Source: Devosia sp.
Lineage (GTDB): Bacteria; Pseudomonadota; Alphaproteobacteria; Rhizobiales; Devosiaceae
Assembly (NCBI GenBank): GCA_017794705.1
Contig: CP051235.1
Span: forward strand, 1,985,010-2,049,009
Length of the DNA stretch: 64,000 nucleotides
Direction of reading: 5' to 3'
Program-made: the position numbers and the translations under genes
Part shown: positions 8,038 to 17,681 of the stretch, one piece after another
How positions within the stretch are numbered: the stretch's first letter is position 1
Layout of the letters: each line of letters begins with the position of its first letter
The notes under the pieces: model-generated
What the model saw: only the letters and a program-made list of their open reading frames with translations
Told to the model about the DNA's origin: nothing
Databases searched by the model: none

Positions 8038-9324
8038 CTAGGAATTGCCGACCGACAGGTCGCCCGCTGCAACCTGTTTGAGGAAGGCGGTCAAGCCTTC
8101 ATGCTCCTCGCCGCCAAAGCCGTCGGCATCGAGTGCGATGGCAATATCCTGGAAACTGTTCAACAGATATGTGAACTCTTCAGCAATACCCGGCGGAAGA
8201 GCTTCCTGCAGACAGGTAGGGTCATTGGCGCCCCATCCTCCCACCGGTCTTCGGAAAAATGCGAGTTCGGCGTGGATGCTGCCATCGTTCCAGGTCTGGG
8301 TTCTGGCACTGCGGCATTGCGCCACCGCCTCGGCCTCGTCCCGAGACAGGTTGTCCCTGAACAGGAACGTCAGCCAGTTTGTGCGGCCCGACGAGTCAAA
8401 GTGGCCGATGAGGATGAAGTTCAGGTCGATGTCGCCGGCCTTGCCGTCAATGTTCAGGGCGTTGTCTCGGTTGCCGCCGACGATTTCGGAAACGCCCACA
8501 ACCAGCGGAAGCGGCCGTCCTTCGGTGGCGACGCGTTGGGGCGCGGGGGCGGCATTAGCGTCAACTTCGCGGCATCCGGACAGTTCCAGCGCGCCCCTGA
8601 AGGGCTCGTTGGGAACATCAAACAGGCTGCGTCCAAGGGGAAATCCTGCGGTTTCGTTCGGCTGGTACTCATCGGACAAAACAGCGTCTGAAGGCTCAAG
8701 CGCCACTTCGCCCTGCTGTATGCCGCGCCAGAAATAAGGGGTACGGCCCACCACCATGCCGGAGGCTGTCAGTTTCAGGTTGGACTGTTCCTGAAGGAAT
8801 TCCGGACCATCCAGCCCGCCCGTCGACCAGAAATGCGTGCCAAAGTTCAGCGTGCCGCCGACAATATTCACGCTGCCCTGCGCTCGGCTGATTGTCTCAT
8901 TGTTGAGCGCAGGTTCGATACGGAAGAATGTGAAACGGCAGCTGTAATTGGCGTCTGACGCGATCTCATAGGACGCAAAATCGAAGAAGGTGGGATCGAT
9001 GTCGGCCAGAAGGTCTTCGTCGATGGTAATGGCGTAGCGGCGGTAAATGCCCATTGCCTTGAGTTCACCGCCTGTGTCGGCGGTGAAGACACTGCAAATC
9101 TCGGCGACGTTCGACTGGTCCAGCCCGCCCTCGACGCTGCGGCCCGCCTGCGCGAAAAACTCCTCGACAGCGGTGGCGGTCCTCCGGCCCCATTGCCCAT
9201 CGACCGGACCGGGATCAAATGCCGTGTCGGCCAGAAAGGCCTGAACACAAGCCACATTGTCGTCAGCGAGGGCAAGACCCGGCCAGCACAGTACCATCAG
9301 GGCAAGAAAAACACGCTGCAGCAT
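8038..9324 (-). CDS. Secreted protein of unknown function with peptidoglycan-binding-like N-terminus
   Basis: A 428-residue protein I do not recognise as a whole. Residues 1-20 form a signal peptide ending LALA. The next segment, FDPGPVDGQWGRRTATAVEEFF, matches the repeat pattern of PG_binding_1 domains. The remainder, about 340 residues, is likely beta-rich and has no motif I know. It starts 3 nt after the DUF1501 gene and is therefore the third gene of a DUF1800-DUF1501 operon. A periplasmic or cell-wall-associated role in the same process is inferred. It is followed by the tRNA-Gly gene on the other strand. Confidence 0.75.
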   Translation of the reverse strand: MLQRVFLALMVLCWPGLALADDNVACVQAFLADTAFDPGPVDGQWGRRTATAVEEFFAQAGRSVEGGLDQSNVAEICSVFTADTGGELKAMGIYRRYAITIDEDLLADIDPTFFDFASYEIASDANYSCRFTFFRIEPALNNETISRAQGSVNIVGGTLNFGTHFWSTGGLDGPEFLQEQSNLKLTASGMVVGRTPYFWRGIQQGEVALEPSDAVLSDEYQPNETAGFPLGRSLFDVPNEPFRGALELSGCREVDANAAPAPQRVATEGRPLPLVVGVSEIVGGNRDNALNIDGKAGDIDLNFILIGHFDSSGRTNWLTFLFRDNLSRDEAEAVAQCRSARTQTWNDGSIHAELAFFRRPVGGWGANDPTCLQEALPPGIAEEFTYLLNSFQDIAIALDADGFGGEEHEGLTAFLKQVAAGDLSVGNS

Positions 9325-9327
9325 GGC

Positions 9328-10461
9328 TCAGAAAACCAGATCGTGCACACGGAGCAGATGCGGCTCCATGAACACCCGTTCGGCAATCACGCCATGATCA
9401 AGCCCGAGGGCGGCCTCAATGCAGGCGGCGCAGATGGCGCGATAGTCCATGGTGGCCATCAGGTCCCGTTCTTCGAACAGATCCTGATTGCGCAGGCCGG
9501 GCCAGTTGGCCAGGACGCTTGCCTGTTTCACCAGGCCGCCGGCAAGAAACCCGACCGAGCCGTAACCGTGATCGGTGCCTTGCGAACCATTTTCACGCAC
9601 CGTTCTGCCGAATTCCGTGGCCGTCATGACGATTGTATTGTCCCAGAGCGGGCCAAGGCCCGCCTTCAGGTTCTTGAACACGTCATCGACAATGCCCAGA
9701 AGCTGGCCGTGAAAACCGTCGTCGGCACCCTGATTGGCGTGGGTATCGAACTCGGGAACGCGGATGACGGCGACCCGGGGACCATTTTCCTCGCGCATCG
9801 CCTTGCCGGCAGCCAGCGCCAGTCCCTTGGGATCGCGCAGCCGGGGCAGGCCGGCATTTTCCGATGAGACATCTTCAAGCGCGCTGAAGGTCTCGGCGAT
9901 GTCTCCTGAATGGACCGCAGCGAGAGTTTGCAGCAGGCCGGAAGCCGGGGTCGATGAGCCGACGATGGAAGCAGGGTAGAAATTGTCGAGACCGGTTGCA
10001 CCACGAATAACCAGCGGCGTATCGAGCGCCATCGCCCGACCGGCAATGCCGGCCAGATCCATGGCACGGCCGAGCCAGCCGGTGGCCGAGGAGAACGGCG
10101 TCAACACGCCGCTTTCAACGATGTTCTGACCTTCGAAATGCGAGCGTCTGGTATAAGGGAACGAGGCAGCATGAACGATTGCTGCTTCGTTTCGCGAGAG
10201 CATGCCGGCAAGTGTTTTCAAGGCAGGGTGGAGCCCGAAGAACGGATTGATTTCAAGCGCCGCGGTCGCCACGAGGTTGCGGCGCTGGCGCATCAGGTCG
10301 TCGTCGCCGATGGGCGGCACGGCGGTCAGCCCGTCCATGCCGCCTTCAAGGATCACCATTACGATGCGACCGGGAGGCAGGTCCTGGGTAAAGCCATGTA
10401 CGGGAAAGCCGGCAAAAAAGGCCGAGGCTCCGGTGGATGCGAGAAAAGTTCGTCTATCCAT
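9328..10461 (-). CDS. DUF1501 family Tat-exported protein
   Basis: A 377-residue DUF1501 protein, a family distantly related to sulfatases/alkaline phosphatases. The N-terminus MDRRTFLASTGASAFFAG is a twin-arginine signal, so it should be exported folded. Family features include LEGGMDGLTAVPP and the later TATEFGRTVRENGSQGTDHGYGS segment with possible metal ligands. An ATG at 10467 overlaps the DUF1800 stop (ATGA), but the ATG at 10461 is 6 nt from a GGAGGT ribosome site and is preferred. DUF1501 and DUF1800 genes are usually paired; their biochemical function is unknown. Confidence 0.9.
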   Translation of the reverse strand: MDRRTFLASTGASAFFAGFPVHGFTQDLPPGRIVMVILEGGMDGLTAVPPIGDDDLMRQRRNLVATAALEINPFFGLHPALKTLAGMLSRNEAAIVHAASFPYTRRSHFEGQNIVESGVLTPFSSATGWLGRAMDLAGIAGRAMALDTPLVIRGATGLDNFYPASIVGSSTPASGLLQTLAAVHSGDIAETFSALEDVSSENAGLPRLRDPKGLALAAGKAMREENGPRVAVIRVPEFDTHANQGADDGFHGQLLGIVDDVFKNLKAGLGPLWDNTIVMTATEFGRTVRENGSQGTDHGYGSVGFLAGGLVKQASVLANWPGLRNQDLFEERDLMATMDYRAICAACIEAALGLDHGVIAERVFMEPHLLRVHDLVF

Positions 10462-10463
10462 GG

Positions 10464-11885
10464 TCATACCTCCAGAAACTCGGGGCTGCAGGCGAGGACA
10501 ACGAATTTGTCCCGCCCGCTCGACTGCTGCGCCACCGCCGATTTCGTCCGCTCGCCGGGCTGCAGGATGTCGATGATTTCATCGACGCTGCGCTGCGGCC
10601 GGCATTGCTGGTAGACCATCTGCGAGAACCGGACACGGCGCTCCAGATGTTCAGTCGAGATCCAGTCCCTTCGCCGGTCGGAAAAACCGTTGGGCTGGTG
10701 GATGCCCCAGAAATTCATGCCCATTTCATCCAACACCTGCAGCGGCAGGCGGGTGGCCTCGGCGAAATAGTTCCAGGCCTCGTCGTGCCCCGCGTAAAGC
10801 GATGCCCCGGATATGCGCAAGAGCTGCGACAGCCAGGTCAGGGGCCACAGAAATTTCTTGCCTCCGGAAACCAGGGCTCGATCGACAACGGCGCGATGGA
10901 TAGTGGGCAGATCGCCATTCGAGGCGATCCAGGCGTCCTCGATCGCACCGCGGTCCTCGTCGCTTGCAGACTCTCCGATGAAATGCTGCGCCAGTTTTGC
11001 CGAAAGGTGCCGGGGCGTCCACGGATCGGCGGCCAGCATGTCGGTCAGTTGTCTTAGTGCCCCCTTGCCTGAAGGGAAGCTTTGCCCGAGCACCGATTTT
11101 GGTCCCGGTTCCTCGCGGCTGGGGAAGTAGGCGTCGGTCCAGGGGTCATCTATTGGTTCGGGCCAGCCTTCGTTGAAAAACGCGCCCCAGCCCGCCAGCA
11201 CCTTGGCCGCGTCGCGGATATCGGCCTCCAGATAGCCGCGTTCCGGCGACACGGTGTGCAATTCCAGCAGTTCGCGGGCCAGATTGTCATTCAGCCCGCC
11301 GCATTCGCACCTGAGATTTCGCTGCGAACGCTCGCCGATGTTGTAGATATTGTCGAGGTAATAGAGCATCGCCGGATGAATGGTGACGCCGTAAAGCATG
11401 TCGGCAAACGAGCCGGTGAGGCTGCCGTAGATCGCCGCGTCGATGTAGTGCCCGGTGATCTCCCGGCTCGAGATGTCGGAGAACCCGACAATGAAGTGGT
11501 TGAGCCAGAAGTGTTTGAACCGTTCGCGGACTGGATTTGCACCGAGGACGGGCTGCTGGGCAAACTTGATCGCGTCCCACTCGGCGACCTTGTAGTCGCG
11601 GCTGGCCTGCATGTAGGCGGTGTTTCTCTCCGCGCCCTGCAGATCGCTTTCGTCAACCCGGATCTTTTCGGCCCAGTAATCCTGGCACCGCGTCACCCGC
11701 TCTGGCAGGTCGAAGGTGAGCGCCTGCGGCCAGGGCTCGACAATTGCCGATGATACATTTGCGTAGCCCACGGCCGGGAAGTCGCCGGTCAGCTGCTCAT
11801 TCAACCATGTGTTGATGTCTGAGGGAGGCGTTTCACCAACGCCAAGGCCAAACCCGACCTTTCGCAAAGCATCAAGCTGGTCCAT
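10464..11885 (-). CDS. DUF1800 family protein
   Basis: A 473-residue protein of the DUF1800 family, recognised by the N-terminal FGLGVGET...WLNEQL stretch, the central WLNHFIVG and the motif NDNLARELLELHTVSPERGYLEADIRDAAKVLAGW cut here into its key words. It is first in the operon DUF1800-DUF1501-secreted protein and overlaps DUF1501 by the stop/start ATGA. No obvious signal peptide is present at the chosen start. The family is widespread and uncharacterised; some members are predicted surface or matrix proteins. Confidence 0.9.
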   Translation of the reverse strand: MDQLDALRKVGFGLGVGETPPSDINTWLNEQLTGDFPAVGYANVSSAIVEPWPQALTFDLPERVTRCQDYWAEKIRVDESDLQGAERNTAYMQASRDYKVAEWDAIKFAQQPVLGANPVRERFKHFWLNHFIVGFSDISSREITGHYIDAAIYGSLTGSFADMLYGVTIHPAMLYYLDNIYNIGERSQRNLRCECGGLNDNLARELLELHTVSPERGYLEADIRDAAKVLAGWGAFFNEGWPEPIDDPWTDAYFPSREEPGPKSVLGQSFPSGKGALRQLTDMLAADPWTPRHLSAKLAQHFIGESASDEDRGAIEDAWIASNGDLPTIHRAVVDRALVSGGKKFLWPLTWLSQLLRISGASLYAGHDEAWNYFAEATRLPLQVLDEMGMNFWGIHQPNGFSDRRRDWISTEHLERRVRFSQMVYQQCRPQRSVDEIIDILQPGERTKSAVAQQSSGRDKFVVLACSPEFLEV

Positions 11886-12162
11886 GCGCCCCCACCAGTT
11901 TCATTTCCCTGATGTCCAGAAAAGGCCAGTTCATGGGTTCAAGTCAATGTATTGAGTTTGATAGGTGATGGTTGGCGGCGAACGGAATCGTAAACGCGCC
12001 GTTAATTTTAGTGGTACTAAAATGCCACAGTTCCACAGGAACAATGCCGTATTGGTTATGTCAGGGTGATTGCCCCATTTTGGCCGCACCCTGTCCAAAC
12101 TCTCGTCACAAGCCGCCCTAGAACGCCGGACTTCTCCCAACGTTCAAGGCGTAAACACCAAC

Positions 12163-12537
12163 ATGAAGTCACTGACCAAGGCTGCCCTGCTTGCGGCCCT
12201 GCTGGCGCTTTCGGCGCCCCTTTCCACCCTTCCTTCCTACTCTGCAACCATCATCGACGGCGTTGCCTCATGGTATGGCCCCGGCTTTCACGGCCGCACC
12301 ACTGCAAGCGGTGAAGTGTTCAACACCAACCAGATGACCGCCGCTCACAAGACGCTGCCCTTCGGCACCCAGGTGCGGGTCACCAATCTGAACAACGGCC
12401 GCTCGGTCGTCGTCCGCATCAATGATCGCGGGCCCTACCACGGGTCGCGGGTCATTGACCTTTCACGCGCCGCCGCCGAGCGGATCGACATGATTCAGAA
12501 CGGCACCGCCAGTGTGAGAATTGAGGTTCTGGCCTAG
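12163..12537 (+). CDS. rlpA: RlpA-like septal ring lytic transglycosylase family protein
   Basis: A 124-residue secreted protein consisting of a signal peptide (residues 1-28) and one double-psi beta-barrel domain. The domain shows the RlpA signature: [19 protein letters not shown], then [18 protein letters not shown], then [10 protein letters not shown] and [13 protein letters not shown]. The catalytic aspartate of RlpA-type lytic transglycosylases is retained in NDRGP. There is no SPOR domain, so it is the short form. The frame extends upstream to 12070, but the ATG at 12163 begins the signal peptide. A strong terminator follows 34 nt after the stop. Confidence 0.88.
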   Translation: MKSLTKAALLAALLALSAPLSTLPSYSATIIDGVASWYGPGFHGRTTASGEVFNTNQMTAAHKTLPFGTQVRVTNLNNGRSVVVRINDRGPYHGSRVIDLSRAAAERIDMIQNGTASVRIEVLA

Positions 12538-12571
12538 GCCGGGATTTACGGGAACAGCATCAGGACGCACG

Positions 12572-12598
12572 AGGGCCGGCAACGGCCCTTTTTATTTG
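12572..12598 (+). terminator. Terminator of rlpA
   Basis: AGGGCCG (12572-12578) and CGGCCCT (12583-12589) enclose a GCAA tetraloop. The stem is followed by TTTTATTT, a classical factor-independent terminator for the plus strand. Confidence 0.88.
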
Positions 12599-12606
12599 CG
12601 CGGCCC

Positions 12607-13752
12607 TCAGATGCAGTCCTCGAACAGGCGCTTCGCCGCCTCCAGGGACAGTTCGCGCGGGTTGCCGCCGGCGCTGGGGTCTTTGATGGCCATTTGCGCC
12701 AACTCATCGATGCGGTCGCGGCCCACTCCCATTTCGCTCAACTTGTCGGGCACACCAAGGTTTTCCCTGAGCTGCAGCACATAGGCATAAAACCCGTCAA
12801 AGCCGCCCTCGATCTCGAGGTAGGCGGCCGCCAGGGCGATCCGATCCTCAATCTCTGTCCGGTTGAAACGCAGCACCGGCGGCATCACCACTGCGTTGGT
12901 CATGCCGTGATGCGTATTGTAGATGGCGCCGATCGGATGGGAGAGCGCATGAATAGCTCCCAGCCCCTTCTGGAACGAAACCGCCCCCATGGCCGCCGCA
13001 CTCATCATGTGGGCGCGTGCCTCTAGGTCGGCTCCGTCGGCCACCACCCTTGGCAGATTGTCCTTGACCAGCCGCAGGCCCTCGAGCGCGATACCCTGGC
13101 TCATCGGATGATAAAAGGGCGAGGAATAGGCTTCCAGACAATGGGCGAAGGCGTCCATGCCGGTGCCCACTGTGATGATGCGCGGCATGCCCGTCGTCAG
13201 TTCGGGATCACAGATGACAATCGTCGGCAGAATCTTGGGGTGAAAGATGATCTTTTTGACGTGGGTTGCCGAATTGGTCAGAACCCCGGCACGTCCGACT
13301 TCCGAGCCGGTCCCCGCCGTGGTGGGCACCGCAATGATCGGGGCAATTTTGGCCGCGTCGGCGCGGGTCCACCAGTCGCCGATGTCCTCAAAGTCCCAGA
13401 CCGGCCGCGTCTGGCCGGCCATGAAGGCGATAAGCTTGCCCAGATCGAGGCCCGAGCCGCCGCCAAAGGCGATGACGCCATCGTGGTCGCCCGCCTTGTA
13501 GGCAGCGACACCCGCAGCAAGATTTTTTTCATTGGGGTTCGGATCGACCTCGGAAAAAAGCGCGCGCCCCAACCCCGCTCCGTCGAGCTGATCGAGCGCC
13601 GCCCGGGTGATCGGCAGATTGGCCAGTCCCTTGTCGGTGACTAGCAGCGGCCGGGAGATCCCGGCCGCCTTGCATGCCTCGGCCAGTTCGCTGATCCGGC
13701 CGGCGCCGAAACGGATGGCGGTGGGATAACTCCAGTTGCCCGTCAGATTCAT
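12607..13752 (-). CDS. Iron-containing (group III) alcohol dehydrogenase
   Basis: A 381-residue NAD(P)-dependent dehydrogenase of the iron-dependent family. The cofactor motif FGGGSGLDLGK lies near residue 95. Metal ligands are in TVGTGMDAFAHCLEAY and AIHALSHPIGAIYNTHHG. The frame can be read from a TTG at 13773 inside the upstream gene, but the ATG at 13752, 7 nt after the ligase stop and behind AAAGGA, is preferred. It is the last gene of the TRAP/GS-like operon. It may oxidise an alcohol released from the imported substrate; the substrate is not deducible. Confidence 0.9.
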   Translation of the reverse strand: MNLTGNWSYPTAIRFGAGRISELAEACKAAGISRPLLVTDKGLANLPITRAALDQLDGAGLGRALFSEVDPNPNEKNLAAGVAAYKAGDHDGVIAFGGGSGLDLGKLIAFMAGQTRPVWDFEDIGDWWTRADAAKIAPIIAVPTTAGTGSEVGRAGVLTNSATHVKKIIFHPKILPTIVICDPELTTGMPRIITVGTGMDAFAHCLEAYSSPFYHPMSQGIALEGLRLVKDNLPRVVADGADLEARAHMMSAAAMGAVSFQKGLGAIHALSHPIGAIYNTHHGMTNAVVMPPVLRFNRTEIEDRIALAAAYLEIEGGFDGFYAYVLQLRENLGVPDKLSEMGVGRDRIDELAQMAIKDPSAGGNPRELSLEAAKRLFEDCI

Positions 13753-13759
13753 TTGACCG

Positions 13760-15124
13760 TCAGTTCCTTTCAAAGCCGCGTTTGACTTCCCAGTCGGTCA
13801 CGCGGCGGTCCATTTCGAATTGTTCCCACTCGGCGGCGTGGACGTAATGATCCACCACATCATCACCCAGAGCCGCGCGCAGCATCTGTGACTTGCCGAA
13901 AGCTGCGGCGGCATCGCGCAGGGTCTTTGGGATCTCGCGGATGTTTTTCGCCGTGTAGGCGTCACCGCGGAACTCGTTCTCAAGCTTCAAACCCTTTTCG
14001 ATCCCGTCGAGTCCCGCTGCAATCTGCGCGGCGAGTGCCAGGTAGGGATTGAGATCGGCGCCGCCGACGCGGCATTCCACCCGCACAGCTTTTGAGTTCT
14101 CCCCGCACACCCGGTAGCCGGCGGTGCGGTTGTCCATCGACCAGACCGCCTTGGTCGGGGCAAAGGTGCCGGCGGCGAAGCGTTTATAGGAATTGATGTT
14201 GGGCGCCAGGAAAAGGGTCGTGGCATCGGCATGATGCAGCAGGCCGGCGATATAGCTGCGCATCAGGTCAGACATGCCATGTTCCGATTTTTGGTCGAAG
14301 AAAAGCGGCTTGCCATCTGTGCTCCAGAGTGACTGATGGATATGTGAGGAACTGCCGGCAAAATCATAGGACCATTTGGCGAGGAAACTGGCGGAATGAC
14401 CCTGCTGGTCGGCGATTTCCTTGGTGGCCTGCTTGACCAGAACATGCTGGTCGGCGGTGGTCAGCGCGTCGGAGTAGACAACGTTGATTTCACCCTGACC
14501 GGCGTCAGCTTCGCCCTTGGTGCACTCAACCTCGATCCCGGCGCCGAACAGCCCATTCCTCAGGGCGCGCATCACATGTTCCTCCTTGGAGGTCTGGAAA
14601 ATGTGATAGTCCTCATTGTAGGCGCTGATCGGCGTCAGATCGCGATAGCCATTGTCGGCGGCTTCCTCGAAGCTTTCCTTGAACAGATAGAATTCCAGTT
14701 CGGTTGCCGCCTTGGCGACCATGCCCTTGTCCGCGAGGCGCGCGAGTTGTTTCTTGAGCACGTTGCGCGGCGACATGGTCACGGCGCCGCCGTGATGGTC
14801 CGCGACATCACACAGCACCAGCGCGGTGCCTTCCTGCCAGGGGATCAACCGCAGCGTGTCGAGGTCCGGGGTCATGACATAGTCGCCATAGCCCTGTTCC
14901 CAACTGGCCGACTTGAAACCGGGGACCGGTTCCATTTCCATGTCCACGGTCAAAAGATAGTTGCAGGAATGGGTTTCCTTGTGGGCATGCTTGACGAAAT
15001 GGTCGGCGTGAAAGCGCTTGCCCATCAGCCGGCCCTGCATGTCGATCTGGGCGGCGATAACCGTGTCGATCTCCCCCGATTTCACCAGCTTCTTCAGCCC
15101 GTCAAAACTCAGATTGCCTGCCAT
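13760..15124 (-). CDS. Glutamine-synthetase-like gamma-glutamyl ligase
   Basis: A 454-residue member of the glutamine synthetase superfamily. It has the N-terminal beta-grasp region (VIAAQIDMQGRLMGKR), the ATP/glutamate site ATELEFYLF, the SSSHIHQSLW motif, and the C-terminal NSYKRF...NRTAGYRV...VECRVGGADLNPYLALAA. The motif variants and the TRAP-transporter context resemble gamma-glutamyl-amide ligases (PuuA, IpuC, GMAS types) more than housekeeping GlnA. A GTG at 15133 is possible, but ATG 15124 has AAGGG at good distance. I infer that it ligates glutamate to an imported amine. True glutamine synthesis cannot be excluded. Confidence 0.85.
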   Translation of the reverse strand: MAGNLSFDGLKKLVKSGEIDTVIAAQIDMQGRLMGKRFHADHFVKHAHKETHSCNYLLTVDMEMEPVPGFKSASWEQGYGDYVMTPDLDTLRLIPWQEGTALVLCDVADHHGGAVTMSPRNVLKKQLARLADKGMVAKAATELEFYLFKESFEEAADNGYRDLTPISAYNEDYHIFQTSKEEHVMRALRNGLFGAGIEVECTKGEADAGQGEINVVYSDALTTADQHVLVKQATKEIADQQGHSASFLAKWSYDFAGSSSHIHQSLWSTDGKPLFFDQKSEHGMSDLMRSYIAGLLHHADATTLFLAPNINSYKRFAAGTFAPTKAVWSMDNRTAGYRVCGENSKAVRVECRVGGADLNPYLALAAQIAAGLDGIEKGLKLENEFRGDAYTAKNIREIPKTLRDAAAAFGKSQMLRAALGDDVVDHYVHAAEWEQFEMDRRVTDWEVKRGFERN

Positions 15125-15215
15125 GCGTGTCACGCCCTTAATATTCTTTCGCGGAAATCCCCGGCCAGCATGCGCCGCCCGGGGATCGCTTTGTCAAGTC
15201 GGAGGAGCTTGACCC

Positions 15216-16259
15216 TTAGGTGTAGCGATAGGGCCGGCCGGCAGCCGCCATATCGGCGTTGTACCGCTTGATGATTTCCACCACCCGGGCCTTGGTCTCG
15301 GATTCCGCGGCGATTTCGTCCCAGAAGACGTGTGCCGCATCCTCGACCGTCTGCCATTCGGCATCGGGGATGGTGGTCAGGGCCATCTTGGTGCCGTTGA
15401 CGCGCAGGCTGGCTTCGCCGCCCCAGTACCACCACTGGCGGTAATAGTGCGAACTGTCAGCCATCATGTTGAACAGCGTCTTTAGGTGATCGGGCAGTTC
15501 GTTCCAGCGGTCCATGTTGGCGTAGAACGAGCCAACCCAGGCACCCGAGATATTGTTGGTCAGGAAGTAGTTGGTCACGTCAGCCCAGCCCACCGTGTAG
15601 TCCTCGGTGATGCCCGACCAGGCAATGCCGTCGAGCTCGCCGGTCTGGACGGCAACCTCGATGTCTTCCCAGGGCAGTGTGACCGGTACGACGCCGAACT
15701 GCGCCAGGAAGCGGCCGGCGGTGGGGAAGGTGAAGACCCGTTTGCCCTGCAGGTCGGCCAGCGAATTGATCGGGTCCTTGGTGGCAAAATGGCAAGGATC
15801 CCAGGAACCGGCGGAAATGTGCTTCACACCAACCTTTTCATATTCCTCCGCCCAGATTTCGGCCAACCCGTACTGGTTGAACAGTACCGGCACGTCGAGC
15901 GAATAGCGTGAGGCGAAGGGGAAATAGCCACCGAACACGGTGACTTCGGTGGGCGAAGCCATTGAATCATCGTCCGACTGTACGGCGTCAATTGTGCCGC
16001 GCTGCATGGCGCGGAACAATTCACCGGTCGGCACCAGCGAATCGGCGGTATAGAGCTCGATCTGCATTTCGTCGCCGGCCACAGCGTTGAATTGATCGAT
16101 GGCCGGCTTGATCACATGTTCGGCCAGCGCCGGTCCTGCATAGGTCTGCAGGCGCCAGGTGATGGTCGACTGGGCAATCGCCGGTGCGGCCAGAGTAGAA
16201 GCTCCGACGGCGGTGGCACCCAGACCGGCCTTTTTCAGAAAATCACGTCTGTTTGTCAT
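15216..16259 (-). CDS. dctP: TRAP transporter substrate-binding protein (DctP family)
   Basis: A 347-residue periplasmic binding protein. It has a twin-arginine signal (MTNRRDFLKKAGLGATAVGA, cleavage near IAQ) followed by the DctP fold: SLVPTGELFRAMQRGTID, then KRVFTFPTAGRFLAQFG and the ligand-clamping segment ELDGIAWSGITEDYTVGWADV. Aromatic residues are abundant in the hinge (FNQYG, YYRQWWYWGG). This subfamily is often linked to 2-oxo or amino acids, but the ligand is not determined. It lies 99 nt after the membrane-subunit gene dctM and 91 nt before the ligase gene, all on the same strand. Confidence 0.9.
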   Translation of the reverse strand: MTNRRDFLKKAGLGATAVGASTLAAPAIAQSTITWRLQTYAGPALAEHVIKPAIDQFNAVAGDEMQIELYTADSLVPTGELFRAMQRGTIDAVQSDDDSMASPTEVTVFGGYFPFASRYSLDVPVLFNQYGLAEIWAEEYEKVGVKHISAGSWDPCHFATKDPINSLADLQGKRVFTFPTAGRFLAQFGVVPVTLPWEDIEVAVQTGELDGIAWSGITEDYTVGWADVTNYFLTNNISGAWVGSFYANMDRWNELPDHLKTLFNMMADSSHYYRQWWYWGGEASLRVNGTKMALTTIPDAEWQTVEDAAHVFWDEIAAESETKARVVEIIKRYNADMAAAGRPYRYT

Positions 16260-16358
16260 GATGACGTCTCCTTGGTTGAAGTTCGCGTTGGGGGGTTGCC
16301 CCTTGCAGAAAGTGCCGGCACAGCACTTCCGCGTCCCACTCTTCGCCGGTATTTTGTC

Positions 16359-17681
16359 CTAGTTCCCATACACTTGTCCCGGCAGCCAAAGTGCGATTTC
16401 GGGGAACAGCATGACGATTGCGAGTGCGAGGATCATCACGCCGACAAAGGGGAAGATCGAGCGGTAGATGTCGCGCAACCCGATCTCGGGCGGCGCCATG
16501 GCGCGCATCAGAAACAGATTGTAGCCGAACGGCGGGGTCATGTAGGCAATCTGGGTGGTGATCGTGTAGAGGACCCCGTACCAGATCAGGTCGAAGCCCA
16601 GCAGGGCGACCAGCGGCACATAGAGCGGGGCGACGATCACCAGCATGGCGGTGTCGTCGAGGAAGGTGCCCATGATCAAGAACGAGAGCTGCATCAGCAC
16701 CAGTACCATCCAGGGTTCGAGGTGCATTTGGCCGATAAACAGGTTTTCGATGGCCTTGACCGCGCCCAGCCCGTCAAAGACGGCCCCGAAGCCGAGCGCG
16801 GCCAGAATGATCCACATGAACATGCAGGAAATGAACAGCGTCTTGCGGATCGAGTTTTCAAAGACCTCGTAGGTCATGCGGCGTTTGAACACTGCCGCCA
16901 GAATGGCGGTGAGCGCACCGATGGCCGAGCTTTCCACCAGCGAAGTCCAGCCGTTGACGAAAGGCACCATCATGGCGGCAAAGATGGCCAGCGGCAGAAT
17001 TCCCGCGGACAGAAGGCGCAATTTTTCCGCCAGCGGCACGTTGCGTTCTTCTTCGGGCAGGGCCGGGCCGAGTTGCGGCTGGATGGCGCAGCGGATGGCG
17101 ATGTAGATCATGAACATGGCCGCCATCATCAGCCCGGGCACCACCCCGGCAAGCCACAGCTGGCCGACCGGCTGGCGGGCGATCATGGCGTAAAGCACCA
17201 GCACCACGGAGGGGGGCACGAGGATGCCGAGGGAGGAACCGGCCTGGATGACGCCGGTGACCATGATCTTGTCATAGCCGCGCTTCAGCAGTTCGGGCAG
17301 GGCGATGGTTGCGCCGATCGCCATGCCGGCCACGGACAGTCCGTTCATCGCCGAAATCAGCACCATCAGCCCGATGGTTCCCAGTGCAAGTCCGCCGTTG
17401 AGCGGACCCATCCAGACGTGGAACATCCTGTAAAGATCGTCGGCGATCTTGGATTCGGACAGGACGTATCCCATCAGGATGAACATCGGCAGGGTCAAAA
17501 GCGGATACCAGTTCATCAGGCCGATGGCGGCCGAGAAGGGGATATCGGCCCCGCCGACGCCCCACAGCAGCACCGCGGCAAGCGAGCCGACGGCGCCGAT
17601 GGCGCCGAAGACGCGCTGGCCGGTGAACAGCAGCATCATCATCGAGGTGAACATGAAGATGGCGATATATTCGTAAGGCAT
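16359..17681 (-). CDS. dctM: TRAP transporter large membrane subunit (DctM)
   Basis: A 440-residue integral membrane protein with about 12 helices, the ion-motive channel subunit of the TRAP carrier. Family motifs include TLPMFILMGYVLSES near residue 65, SAMNGLSVAGMAIGATIALPELLKRGY cut here to its key words, and VPPSVVLVLYAM. The start ATG shares one base with the dctQ stop (TGATG), so translation is coupled. A 99-nt gap with a small AAGTGC/GCACTT hairpin (16310-16328) separates it from dctP. Confidence 0.93.
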   Translation of the reverse strand: MPYEYIAIFMFTSMMMLLFTGQRVFGAIGAVGSLAAVLLWGVGGADIPFSAAIGLMNWYPLLTLPMFILMGYVLSESKIADDLYRMFHVWMGPLNGGLALGTIGLMVLISAMNGLSVAGMAIGATIALPELLKRGYDKIMVTGVIQAGSSLGILVPPSVVLVLYAMIARQPVGQLWLAGVVPGLMMAAMFMIYIAIRCAIQPQLGPALPEEERNVPLAEKLRLLSAGILPLAIFAAMMVPFVNGWTSLVESSAIGALTAILAAVFKRRMTYEVFENSIRKTLFISCMFMWIILAALGFGAVFDGLGAVKAIENLFIGQMHLEPWMVLVLMQLSFLIMGTFLDDTAMLVIVAPLYVPLVALLGFDLIWYGVLYTITTQIAYMTPPFGYNLFLMRAMAPPEIGLRDIYRSIFPFVGVMILALAIVMLFPEIALWLPGQVYGN

